From Clostridia bacterium (lineage in GTDB: Bacteria; Bacillota; Clostridia; Oscillospirales; CAG-272), in NCBI GenBank assembly GCA_017451975.1, contig JAFTNI010000051.1, positions 1 to 5,553 of the forward strand: a stretch of 5,553 bases of DNA, written 5' to 3'. Both the position numbers and the translations under genes were made by a program. Below, piece after piece: positions 1 to 5,188 of this stretch (position 1 is its first letter; each line of letters starts with the position of its first letter). The notes under the pieces are model-generated. The model saw nothing but the letters and a program-made list of their open reading frames with translations, searched no databases and was not told the origin of the DNA.

Positions 1-684
1 ATCACTTGTACGCAACCTTCTTTCTATCATTTTTATAACGAACGTGAGTGCATATACTATTGCGAGGTAGAAGAGCGCCGCAACAGTCATAGGTACAACA
101 TAGCTTGCCATTTGGTTACCTGCACCTATAATTTTAGCCGCCTGAGTAAGGTCGAACATACCAATCATACTCACGATAGAGGTTTCTTTGATGAGAGCTA
201 TAAGTTCGTTACCGATTGTAGGGATAACGTTTTTGATAGCCTGAGGAATAACGATTTTCATCATCGTCGTACCGCGGGAAAGTCCGAGCGCTCTGCCCGC
301 CTCTGTCTGACCGATATCTACGGAAAGAATACCTGCGCGGATATTTTCGGCAACGTAAGCACCGGAGTTAACACCGAAAGCAATTGTAGCCGTAATAATT
401 TCGGGGAACCCGCGTATTGCAAAAATTACATAGAACATTATAAAAAGTTGGAGCGCCATAGGTGTGCCGCGTATAATCGTTATGTAGATATTGCAAATAG
501 CTTTTGGGATCACCATCGCCTTAGAGTCGCCGGAAATAGAAACCAGCGCCACCACAACGCCTATAAAAAGACCGAGAACAGACGCAAGAACGGATATTAT
601 AAGCGTCATTTCAAGACCTTTGAAAAGGCTATCCATATATTTTGCGGTGGAAAAAAGTTCGATTATCTTATTAAAAAAATCCAT
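1..684 (-). CDS. Polar amino-acid ABC transporter permease (HisM/GlnP type), 3' end cut by window
   Basis: Integral membrane subunit of an ABC importer for polar amino acids; it forms the translocation channel and docks to a cytoplasmic ATPase. The frame is open from ATG at 684 to the left edge (228 codons, no stop), so only the last few residues are probably missing, since family members run about 215-240 residues. Visible features are an N-terminal hydrophobic segment near residues 26-49, the family motif RGTPMALQL at 72-80, and the EAA loop that contacts the ATPase, starting EAGRALGLSRG at 128-138 and ending in IPQAIKNVIP. A last hydrophobic segment lies near 196-217, followed by a basic tail. 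AGGA at 692-695 gives a plausible ribosome binding site 7 nt from the start. It lies 95 nt downstream of the binding-protein gene on the same strand. The partner ATPase is not in the window and is expected just to the left. The exact substrate cannot be told. Confidence 0.93.
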   Translation of the reverse strand, partial: MDFFNKIIELFSTAKYMDSLFKGLEMTLIISVLASVLGLFIGVVVALVSISGDSKAMVIPKAICNIYITIIRGTPMALQLFIMFYVIFAIRGFPEIITATIAFGVNSGAYVAENIRAGILSVDIGQTEAGRALGLSRGTTMMKIVIPQAIKNVIPTIGNELIALIKETSIVSMIGMFDLTQAAKIIGAGNQMASYVVPMTVAALFYLAIVYALTFVIKMIERRLRTSD

Positions 685-722
685 TTTTATTTTCCTAACC
701 TTAAATTATTTGTCTAAACGCG

Positions 723-758
723 CGAAAAAGAACTGCTCTTATATGCGGTTCTTTTTCG
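723..758 (-). terminator. Stem-loop between binding-protein and permease genes (attenuator or partial terminator)
   Basis: An 11-bp perfect stem pairs 723-733 (CGAAAAAGAAC) with 748-758, leaving a 14-nt loop in which two further GC pairs can form. On the minus-strand transcript the 3' arm contains five U residues, but the run after the stem is CGCG rather than U. It lies 21 nt past the binding-protein stop. Hairpins at this place in importer operons are known to give more binding protein than permease, by partial termination or by protecting the upstream mRNA. That role is inferred here. Confidence 0.6.
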
Positions 759-779
759 TTTATTGCCTATATACTTTAA

Positions 780-1643
780 TTATTCAAGACCCATATGCTT
801 CATAACAAGCTTTTCGATTTCCGTAACACCGTCTTCGTCTTTAACAAGAAGTGTTTCGAGAACTTCGTTAATAGCTGTAAGAAGCTCTGTGTTGCCTTTT
901 GTTACGCAAATTGCATACTGTTCTTCAACAGGAGCATCTTCTGCATCTGTTTCGCCGGAGTAGTAGAGAGGAAGAGCTTTAAGACCGGCGTTCTTGGATG
1001 TGATGAATTCTGCAGGAAGCTCGTCGATTACAACAACATCTACAATATTGCTCTTGATACCGTCTGCTGCGAGCTGAGCGTTATCAAAGGGTTTGTGCTC
1101 TGTGCCTGTGCCGTAGAGAACGCCTGCATAGCCGTAGTCATTATCTTCTGTTGCATTGATCTCGCCATCTACATAGATCCAACCTGTTGTATCCATCTGT
1201 GTGCCGATTTTCTTACCTTCAAGAGTTTCCCAAACGATGTATTCAACGCCGTCAACTGTTTTAGTTGTGATTTCTGCGTTGTCAGCAGCAAAGATTACAT
1301 ACTGAACGGATGTGTAGTAGGGGATAGAGAAATCTACTTTTTCTTTTCTGATATCAGTGATTGTGATACCTGCTGCACCTGCATCGCAAACTTTGCCTGC
1401 AGCAACGTTATCGATAATAGCGGAAAATTCCGTATTTTCGAAAACAACTTTTTTACCAAGTTTTTCGCCAACCTTGTTCATAATGTCTACGTCAACACCT
1501 TTGATTTCTGTGCCGTCATAGTATTCGAAGGGAGCGAAGAATGCGTTTGTATTAACAATGATTTCATCCTGGCCGCAAGCTGTGAGAGCGAGGCAAGCAA
1601 AAACGAGCACCATTGCAAGAAGAAGGCTTACAATTTTGTTCAT
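780..1643 (-). CDS. Amino-acid ABC transporter substrate-binding lipoprotein (family 3)
   Basis: Extracellular, lipid-anchored receptor that captures a polar amino acid and delivers it to the permease encoded next. The 287-residue product starts with a signal peptide (K3, then a hydrophobic stretch 4-20) and a lipobox LTAC with the lipidated cysteine at 23. The binding fold begins almost at once (NTNAFFAPFEYYDG, 31-44). GITITDIRKEKVDFSIPYY (92-110) is the family signature; R99 is expected to hold the ligand carboxylate. D207 in VVVIDELPAEFI (203-214) is the expected ligand amino-group contact. About 20-30 residues between 156 and 188 are extra compared with minimal family members. ATG 1643 has a good ribosome binding site (ACAGGAGA, 1652-1659) at 8 nt. 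A consensus promoter lies upstream, and the permease gene follows. Codon use is plainer and less GC-rich than murC, as expected of a strongly expressed gene. Substrate unknown. Confidence 0.95.
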   Translation of the reverse strand: MNKIVSLLLAMVLVFACLALTACGQDEIIVNTNAFFAPFEYYDGTEIKGVDVDIMNKVGEKLGKKVVFENTEFSAIIDNVAAGKVCDAGAAGITITDIRKEKVDFSIPYYTSVQYVIFAADNAEITTKTVDGVEYIVWETLEGKKIGTQMDTTGWIYVDGEINATEDNDYGYAGVLYGTGTEHKPFDNAQLAADGIKSNIVDVVVIDELPAEFITSKNAGLKALPLYYSGETDAEDAPVEEQYAICVTKGNTELLTAINEVLETLLVKDEDGVTEIEKLVMKHMGLE

Positions 1644-1682
1644 TTTCTTAAATCTCCTGTAAAATTTTGATTATAATTTTTA

Positions 1683-1704
1683 TTTTGTGTTTATAAACAC
1701 AAAA
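1683..1704. repeat. 22-bp perfect palindrome just downstream of the importer transcription start
   Basis: Two 11-bp half-sites (TTTTGTGTTTA and its complement) meet with no spacer between 1693 and 1694. It falls at roughly +4 to +25 of the predicted importer transcript. It could be an operator, or it could fold as a 5' hairpin on the mRNA. It overlaps the left arm of the next inverted repeat, so the two cannot both fold in one RNA. Confidence 0.7.
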
Positions 1705-1740
1705 AACATTCTATATTATAGAATACAGAATGTTTTTTGT
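1699..1740. repeat. 14-bp inverted repeat spanning the importer promoter, with nested 8-1-8 palindrome
   Basis: Arms 1699-1712 (ACAAAAAACATTCT) and 1727-1740 are perfect complements separated by 14 nt. One arm enters the -35 box and the other covers the predicted start site. Nested inside is a second perfect palindrome, ATTCTATA-T-TATAGAAT at 1708-1724, which contains the entire -10 box. Read as RNA from murC, the outer stem ends in six U and might also terminate. The regulator is not recognisable from the sequence. Confidence 0.7.
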
Positions 1741-1743
1741 CAA
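1715..1743 (-). promoter_or_regulatory. Consensus sigma-A promoter of the amino-acid importer
   Basis: On the minus strand there is TTGACA (1743-1738), a 17-nt spacer, then TATAAT (1720-1715). All 12 hexamer positions and the spacing match the vegetative consensus. Transcription should start near 1708, giving a leader of about 65 nt before the binding-protein start. That is too short for a T-box or typical riboswitch. Inverted repeats cover the whole element, so control is more likely by a DNA-binding protein. Confidence 0.88.
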
Positions 1744-1752
1744 TACTTTTCC

Positions 1753-1786
1753 GCGAAAAATATTCACAAAAATGAATATTTTTCGC
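1753..1786 (-). terminator. 14-bp hairpin after murC, possible terminator
   Basis: GCGAAAAATATTCA (1753-1766) pairs perfectly with 1773-1786 around a 6-nt loop, starting 14 nt past the murC stop. In the minus-strand RNA the five U residues lie inside the 3' arm, paired with A residues, and the following bases are GGAAAA. It is therefore not a textbook terminator, but it is the best candidate to end the murC transcript before the importer promoter. It reads almost the same on both strands. Confidence 0.55.
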
Positions 1787-1800
1787 AAAATTATGCATTG

Positions 1801-3174
1801 TTATTCACTTACAAGTAGCTTTGCAACCTCTGTAACGGTTCCCGCGCCCAGCACGAGCACAAGGTCGCCCTCGCCTGCGCGCGCGCGTATCTTCTCTGCC
1901 GCGTCTGCGTAAGAGCTTGCATATTCCCCGCCGCGCGTTGCCAAAGCAAGCTGAGAGGAGGAAACGCCATAGGTATTTACCTCTCTCGCAGCGTAAATAT
2001 CCGTAAAAATAACCGAGTCGGCTTCGCCGAAGCTTGCGGCAAATTCGCTGAAAAGCGAATACGTGCGCGAATACGTGTGGGGCTCGAAAACACAGATAAG
2101 CTTGCCGCCGCAAAGCTTTCTCGCCGCAGCAACCGCCGCGCGAAGCTCACGCGGGTGGTGCGCGTAGTCAATATAAACCTCTGCTCCGCCCACGCTTCCC
2201 TTCTTTTCGAAGCGGCGGGAAAGCCCCGTAAAATCGGAAATATATCTGCCGATATCCTCGCGCGCCACGCCTGCAATGTCGCACGCCGCCGCGCAGGCAA
2301 GCGCGTTATAAATATTATGCTCGCCCGGTATGCTCATGCGTATATGGCAAAAAGGCTCGCCGCGCTTTACAATATCAAATGCGGCGAATCCGCCCGCATA
2401 GGAAATATTTTCCGCGCGGAAATCTGCCTCGTTCTTCACGCCGAAGGTCACGCGGGGCAAGCCCGCAAGGGCGGACACCGTGTTTTCATCGTCGGCATTG
2501 GCTACGGCATGGCCGCCGTCATCAATGGCAAGCATTGCGTATTTGCGGAAAGAGCCTTTTATTTGCTCCAGCCCGCCTGTAAAATAGTCTGTGTGGTCAA
2601 GGTCGATGTTCAGCACAACGGCAACAGAGGGGAAAAAGCCCAGAAAGCTATCTTTATACTCGCAAGCCTCAAAAACGAAATCTTTCTTTTCGCCCACGCG
2701 GTATGCGCCGCCCATTTCCGCCGTTTCCGCGCCGCACATAACCGTGGGGTCGGCGCCCGAGGCTATAAGAACGTGGGAAAGCATTGCCGTGCAGGTCGAT
2801 TTACCGTGCGAGCCCGAAACGCCTATGCGCGTGCCGTACTTCTTCATCATATAACCGAGCGCATCCGCGCGGTATATTATCGGCAAGCCCATGCGCTTTG
2901 CTTCCGCAATTTCGGGGTTTTGCTCATTCACCGCGCCCGTATATATAAGGGCGTCTGCCCCTGCGACATTTGCGGCGTCGTGCCCGCGGTAAACCTTTAT
3001 GCCTGCGGCAGAAAGCTTGCGTGTCATATCGCTTTCCGCCCTGTCGGAGCCGCTTACCTCATAGCCCTTCGATTTGAAAACGAACGCTATGCTGGACATA
3101 CTTATGCCACCGATGCCTACGAAAAAAATCTTTTTCGCATTTTCAAGGGCTTCGTAAGTTTCTTCAAATAACAT
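1801..3174 (-). CDS. murC: UDP-N-acetylmuramate--L-alanine ligase (MurC)
   Basis: Cytoplasmic ATP-dependent enzyme that joins L-alanine to UDP-N-acetylmuramic acid, the first step of the peptidoglycan stem peptide. The 457-residue product has the usual family length and domain order. The N-terminal nucleotide-binding domain carries FFVGIGGISMSSIA (17-30). The ATP loop is GSHGKST (121-127), where GTHGKTT is commoner. DLDHTDYF (191-198) and GEHNIYNALA (284-293) follow in the central domain. The C-terminal domain shows DYAHHPRE (336-343), EPHTYSRT (364-371) and DIYAARE (392-398). The frame is open further upstream to 3228, but AAAGAGG at 3181-3187 sits 6 nt before ATG 3174 and the family start fits there, so the 18 extra residues were excluded. 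It has no other Mur genes beside it, is divergent from spoVG, and is followed by the importer promoter. It is more GC-rich than the importer genes, with no sign of transfer. Mpl is a less likely alternative, since the length and N-terminus suit MurC. Confidence 0.96.
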   Translation of the reverse strand: MLFEETYEALENAKKIFFVGIGGISMSSIAFVFKSKGYEVSGSDRAESDMTRKLSAAGIKVYRGHDAANVAGADALIYTGAVNEQNPEIAEAKRMGLPIIYRADALGYMMKKYGTRIGVSGSHGKSTCTAMLSHVLIASGADPTVMCGAETAEMGGAYRVGEKKDFVFEACEYKDSFLGFFPSVAVVLNIDLDHTDYFTGGLEQIKGSFRKYAMLAIDDGGHAVANADDENTVSALAGLPRVTFGVKNEADFRAENISYAGGFAAFDIVKRGEPFCHIRMSIPGEHNIYNALACAAACDIAGVAREDIGRYISDFTGLSRRFEKKGSVGGAEVYIDYAHHPRELRAAVAAARKLCGGKLICVFEPHTYSRTYSLFSEFAASFGEADSVIFTDIYAAREVNTYGVSSSQLALATRGGEYASSYADAAEKIRARAGEGDLVLVLGAGTVTEVAKLLVSE

Positions 3175-3180
3175 ATTAAA

Positions 3181-3187
3181 CCTCTTT
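3181..3187 (-). promoter_or_regulatory. Ribosome binding site fixing the murC start
   Basis: The minus strand reads AAAGAGG, then 6 nt, then ATG at 3174. No comparable site precedes the upstream in-frame start at 3228, whose extra residues (basic, poorly conserved in type) do not resemble a MurC N-terminus. Confidence 0.8.
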
Positions 3188-3223
3188 ATAGAATTTATTA
3201 ACCGCGTTTTCGAGTATTTTCGG

Positions 3224-3271
3224 GTCAAAAAACGTCAAAAAAGTTACAAAAACGACAAAATGTTAAAAAAA
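3224..3271. promoter_or_regulatory. Phased A-tract region between murC and spoVG (predicted curved DNA)
   Basis: Five A-runs on the plus strand (3227-3232, 3237-3242, 3248-3252, 3257-3260, 3265-3271) have centres 10, 10.5, 8.5 and 9.5 bp apart, close to one helical turn. Such phasing bends DNA intrinsically. The first two units are the tandem decamers GTCAAAAAAC and GTCAAAAAAG. The tract lies upstream of the spoVG promoter region and in that of murC, where it could act as an UP-like element or a site for a bending-sensitive protein. Confidence 0.6.
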
Positions 3272-3280
3272 TTATTAATT

Positions 3281-3309
3281 TTAATTAGAATAAAGTTCAC
3301 AATTATGAT
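3281..3309 (+). promoter_or_regulatory. Tentative spoVG promoter
   Basis: TATGAT (3304-3309) is a fair -10 box, with TTAATT (3281-3286) 17 nt upstream as a poor -35 box. TAAAAT at 3311-3316 is an alternative -10 without a partner. No clear sigma-H pattern (AGGA-type -35 with GAAT -10), which drives spoVG in Bacillus, was found. The A-tract array ends 9 bp upstream and may compensate for the weak -35. Confidence 0.3.
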
Positions 3310-3361
3310 GTAAAATATAGAAAACAATGAAAAAAACAACAATTTCAAGGAGATTATAAAA

Positions 3362-3688
3362 ATGCAGATTACAGACGTAAAAATCAGAAAAATATTCGAT
3401 GAAGGCCCTATGAAAGCCGTAGTATCCGTTACGTTCGATAACGCACTCGCGCTTCACGATGTAAAGGTTATCAACGCAAGAGAAAAATTCTTCGTTGTAA
3501 TGCCTTCCCGCAAGAACCCCGACGGCACATACCGCGACATAGTTCACCCCATCAACGCGACAATGCGCGCGCTTCTGGAGGATACCGTTATCGGTGCATA
3601 CTTCAAATACCTCAAGGACATTGAAGACGGCATAATCCCCGCACCCGGCACGGAAAACCTCGAAGGCGCAGAAGTTTTCGCCGATTGA
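3362..3688 (+). CDS. spoVG: SpoVG family regulator
   Basis: Small cytoplasmic nucleic-acid-binding protein conserved in Bacillota. In Bacillus it affects septation during sporulation, and in other genera it binds RNA or DNA to tune expression. The 108-residue product begins MQITDVKIRKI, has LHDVKVIN at 31-38 and the hallmark VVMPSRKNPDGTYRDI at 45-60 followed by VHPIN. A C-terminal helix and an acidic tail follow (from about 69). It is about ten residues longer than the Bacillus protein, the extra lying in the variable tail. AAGGAG at 3348-3353, 8 nt before ATG, supports the start. It ends in tandem in-frame stops (TGA TAA) and is followed by a strong terminator, so it is monocistronic. It stands alone on the plus strand, divergent from murC, an arrangement compatible with the frequent proximity of spoVG to cell-envelope genes. 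Its presence does not by itself prove sporulation. Confidence 0.96.
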   Translation: MQITDVKIRKIFDEGPMKAVVSVTFDNALALHDVKVINAREKFFVVMPSRKNPDGTYRDIVHPINATMRALLEDTVIGAYFKYLKDIEDGIIPAPGTENLEGAEVFAD

Positions 3689-3704
3689 TAAAGAATATCT
3701 TTCC

Positions 3705-3737
3705 CGCATCTGCCTTTCGGGGCAGATGCGTTTTTTT
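3705..3737 (+). terminator. Intrinsic terminator of spoVG
   Basis: A 10-bp perfect GC-rich stem (CGCATCTGCC at 3705-3714 with 3721-3730), a 6-nt loop TTTCGG, then seven T residues (3731-3737). It starts 16 nt after the first spoVG stop codon. Confidence 0.95.
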
Positions 3738-3756
3738 GTATAAGAATGTGCAAAGC

Positions 3757-3804
3757 GCGCTGCCCCACTCTGTCATACCAAGCGCAGACGAGTGTATCCA
3801 GCGC
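3757..3804. repeat. Palindromic element, probable interspersed repeat copy
   Basis: Outer arms GCGCTG (3757-3762) and CAGCGC (3799-3804) enclose CACTC (3766-3770) pairing with GAGTG (3790-3794). Then GTC (3772-3774) pairs with GAC (3787-3789), leaving a 12-nt loop. The stretch from 3771 (TGTCATACC, AGCGCAGACGAG, then GTATCC) resembles the TGTCATCCTGAGCG...CGAAGGATC type of intergenic repeat scattered through many bacterial genomes. It lies between two terminators facing each other and encodes nothing evident. The repeat assignment is from memory of that pattern, with only one copy visible here. Confidence 0.5.
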
Positions 3805-3830
3805 AGCCATTTCCTATATTAAATAAAGAA

Positions 3831-3868
3831 GCGGTGTCGCGGTTGCAAAACCACGACACCGCATTTTT
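3831..3868 (-). terminator. Terminator of the nadE-deaminase unit, probably bidirectional
   Basis: A 9-bp stem (GCGGTGTCG at 3831-3839 with 3854-3862), one mismatch, then 4 further pairs (GGTT with AACC) closing a 4-nt loop. On the minus strand it begins about 11 nt after the deaminase stop and runs into TTCTTTATTT. On the plus strand it is followed by five T residues and the loop is GCAA, a GNRA tetraloop, so it can also stop any read-through from spoVG. Confidence 0.88.
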
Positions 3869-3872
3869 CCTG

Positions 3873-4367
3873 TCAATATCCGAACTTGCCGCTGAGGCTG
3901 TCGTCGTTTTCTATCCAGTCTTCTACTTTATAAACGCTGTATTCCGTTGCGGTATCGCGCACGATAACCTCGGAAATGCCCGCGTTTATAACCTGGCGCT
4001 TGCACATCATACAAGAGCAAGTGCCGGGCATGAGCTCGCCCGATTTTACGTCGATGCAAGCCATATAGAGCGTGCCGCCGAGCATCTGCTCGCGCGAAGC
4101 GGCGATAATCGCGTTTGCCTCTGCGTGAACGGAGCGGCACATTTCGTAGCGCTCACCGCGCGGTATGCCAAGGTGATCGCGCATACAGAAGTTCATATCC
4201 ACGCAGTTTTTGCGCCCGCGCGGTGCACCGTTATAGCCCGTCGATATTATTATATCGTTTTTGACAATTATTGCGCCGAAAGCGCGGCGAAGGCAGGTGC
4301 TTCTCTGTGCAACCGTCTGTGCTATATCGAGGTAATAGTTGGTTTTATCGGGTCTGTTAAGCGGCAT
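3873..4367 (-). CDS. dCMP deaminase family protein (ComEB-like cytidylate deaminase)
   Basis: Zinc-dependent cytoplasmic deaminase. The family converts dCMP to dUMP, feeding dTMP synthesis; ComEB of competence loci is a relative. The 164-residue product has RSTCLRRAFGAIIVKND (22-38), the conserved GYNGAPRG (44-51), the catalytic HAE (81-83, H81 zinc ligand, E83 proton shuttle) and C119-x-x-C122 followed by KRQVINAGI as the other zinc ligands. Ser118 replaces the usual proline of the PCxxC motif, and an extra C117 is present. Cysteines 25, 55, 61 and 77 might serve a structural zinc, as in some relatives. A TTG at 4382 would add five residues, but the ribosome binding site GGAGG (4373-4377) lies inside that extension, so ATG 4367 was chosen. 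It starts 11 nt after the nadE stop, and its ribosome binding site begins next to that stop, implying translational coupling. No competence genes adjoin, so a nucleotide-metabolism role is favoured. Confidence 0.93.
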   Translation of the reverse strand: MPLNRPDKTNYYLDIAQTVAQRSTCLRRAFGAIIVKNDIIISTGYNGAPRGRKNCVDMNFCMRDHLGIPRGERYEMCRSVHAEANAIIAASREQMLGGTLYMACIDVKSGELMPGTCSCMMCKRQVINAGISEVIVRDTATEYSVYKVEDWIENDDSLSGKFGY

Positions 4368-4372
4368 ATAAT

Positions 4373-4377
4373 CCTCC
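4373..4377 (-). promoter_or_regulatory. Ribosome binding site of the deaminase gene, abutting the nadE stop
   Basis: GGAGG on the minus strand, 5 nt before ATG 4367 and one base past the nadE TGA (4381-4379). A ribosome finishing nadE covers this site, so the two proteins are probably made in linked amounts. It also rules against the TTG start at 4382. Confidence 0.85.
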
Positions 4378-4378
4378 G

Positions 4379-5122
4379 TCAAAGTGCAGGGTCAAATTCA
4401 TATACGGGAAGTGTCTGAAGCTTGAAAAGGTTGATTTTGTGAAGTCTGTCTATCTTCGCCTTCTTTTCCTCGTCGTCGATAACACCTTCGCGAAGGTATT
4501 TATCGAGCATAGCGTACGTGAAGCCGAGCTTGTCCTCATCGGTAGAGCCGGAAAGACCGTCGGAGGGCACTTTTTCAATAAATTTTTCGGGCAAGCCGAG
4601 GTATCTGCCTATAGCCTTTACCTCTGCAACCGTGAAACGGGAAATAGGGCCGAAGTCGCCCGCGCTGTCGCCGTAGCGTGTGGAGTAGCCAACCCAGTCC
4701 TCGGAAAGGTTGCAGGTATTAGCCACTCTGCCGTTTTTAGATTGAGAAACAGCATAAAGCACAGCCATACGGATGCGGGGGGGTAAATTAATTCTGGACT
4801 GTGTGGAAATTTCAACGGCATCGCCAATGCCTGCGTAAACGCCTGCAACGGCATCGTGAATGTTTACCACGATATTATCTATATCGAGGAACTTACAAAG
4901 ATCGTGGGAATAATCTATGTCGCACTGCTCACCGTCGGGCATAAGCACGCCGAAAACGCGCTCTTTGCCGAGCGCCGCGCAGCAGAGCGCCGCAACAACA
5001 GAGCTATCTTTGCCGCCGGAAATACCGAGCACGGCATTGCAGCCCTTGCCGTTTACCTCGAACCAATCGCGGATCCATTCAATGCAACCTTCGGTCGCTT
5101 TTTTTACGTCAAAATTGTACAT
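4379..5122 (-). CDS. nadE: NH3-dependent NAD+ synthetase (NadE)
   Basis: Cytoplasmic enzyme of the last step of NAD synthesis: it adenylates nicotinic acid adenine dinucleotide with ATP and amidates it with ammonia. The 247-residue product is a synthetase domain alone, with no nitrilase-type glutaminase domain, so it should use free ammonia. Motifs in order are the PP-loop GISGGKDSS (33-41), VLMPDGEQ (59-66), NLPPRIRMAVLY (112-123, matching the family NxxxRxR pattern), NTCNLSEDWVGYSTRYGDSAGD (starting at 135), and SDGLSGSTDEDKLGFTY (187-203). The last of these matches the PS..L....TDE.ELG.. loop that orders on substrate binding. An upstream ATG at 5146 is in frame, but GGGAGG (5128-5133) lies 5 nt before ATG 5122, so the shorter form was chosen. 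It is the first gene of a pair with the deaminase, under its own upstream promoter region. A run of seven G (4777-4783 on the plus strand) sits in the middle of the gene, with the frame intact across it. Confidence 0.96.
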   Translation of the reverse strand: MYNFDVKKATEGCIEWIRDWFEVNGKGCNAVLGISGGKDSSVVAALCCAALGKERVFGVLMPDGEQCDIDYSHDLCKFLDIDNIVVNIHDAVAGVYAGIGDAVEISTQSRINLPPRIRMAVLYAVSQSKNGRVANTCNLSEDWVGYSTRYGDSAGDFGPISRFTVAEVKAIGRYLGLPEKFIEKVPSDGLSGSTDEDKLGFTYAMLDKYLREGVIDDEEKKAKIDRLHKINLFKLQTLPVYEFDPAL

Positions 5123-5127
5123 GGTAG

Positions 5128-5133
5128 CCTCCC
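5128..5133 (-). promoter_or_regulatory. Ribosome binding site fixing the nadE start
   Basis: GGGAGG on the minus strand, 5 nt upstream of ATG 5122. The in-frame ATG at 5146 lies upstream of this site and has no comparable purine-rich sequence. Confidence 0.85.
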
Positions 5134-5188
5134 TGATATTATTCATTATTATTTAGTTATCGTTAATTATTCATTTCGGGTATCTTTT

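Noticed and set aside
112..717. Open frame of 201 codons on the plus strand at the left edge
   Set aside because: It lies opposite the permease, whose EAA loop and membrane segments are clear; the plus-strand product is charged and featureless.
795..1670. Open frame of 291 codons on the plus strand opposite the binding-protein gene
   Set aside because: The product is rich in cysteine and phenylalanine with no domain pattern, as expected from reading GAA/GCA-rich codons backwards. The lipoprotein on the other strand is unmistakable.
1644..1714. Riboswitch or T-box leader for the amino-acid importer
   Set aside because: The leader is only about 65 nt from the predicted start site, AT-rich, and holds one simple palindrome. 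No T-box sequence or lysine or glycine riboswitch core is visible.
2077..3171. Open frame of 364 codons on the plus strand opposite murC
   Set aside because: It is the mirror of a clearly conserved MurC gene. It has no ribosome binding site, resembles no protein family, and its composition follows from the GC-rich codons of murC.
3175..3228. 18-residue N-terminal extension of MurC
   Set aside because: A ribosome binding site lies inside this stretch just before ATG 3174, and known MurC proteins start near that point.
3281..3709. Open frame of 142 codons on the minus strand opposite spoVG
   Set aside because: It is antisense to the conserved SpoVG signature and lacks any recognisable domain.
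3738..3830. Small protein gene between the convergent terminators
   Set aside because: No start codon with a ribosome binding site and no sustained frame on either strand; the region is better described as a palindromic element.
3792..4418. Open frame of 208 codons on the plus strand opposite the deaminase
   Set aside because: It runs through a strong terminator hairpin and lies opposite the HAE and zinc motifs of the real gene.
5138..5175. Direct repeat ATTATTCATT twice in the nadE leader as an operator pair
   Set aside because: Ten-base AT-rich repeats are expected by chance in such a region, and there is no dyad symmetry or helical phasing to support binding.
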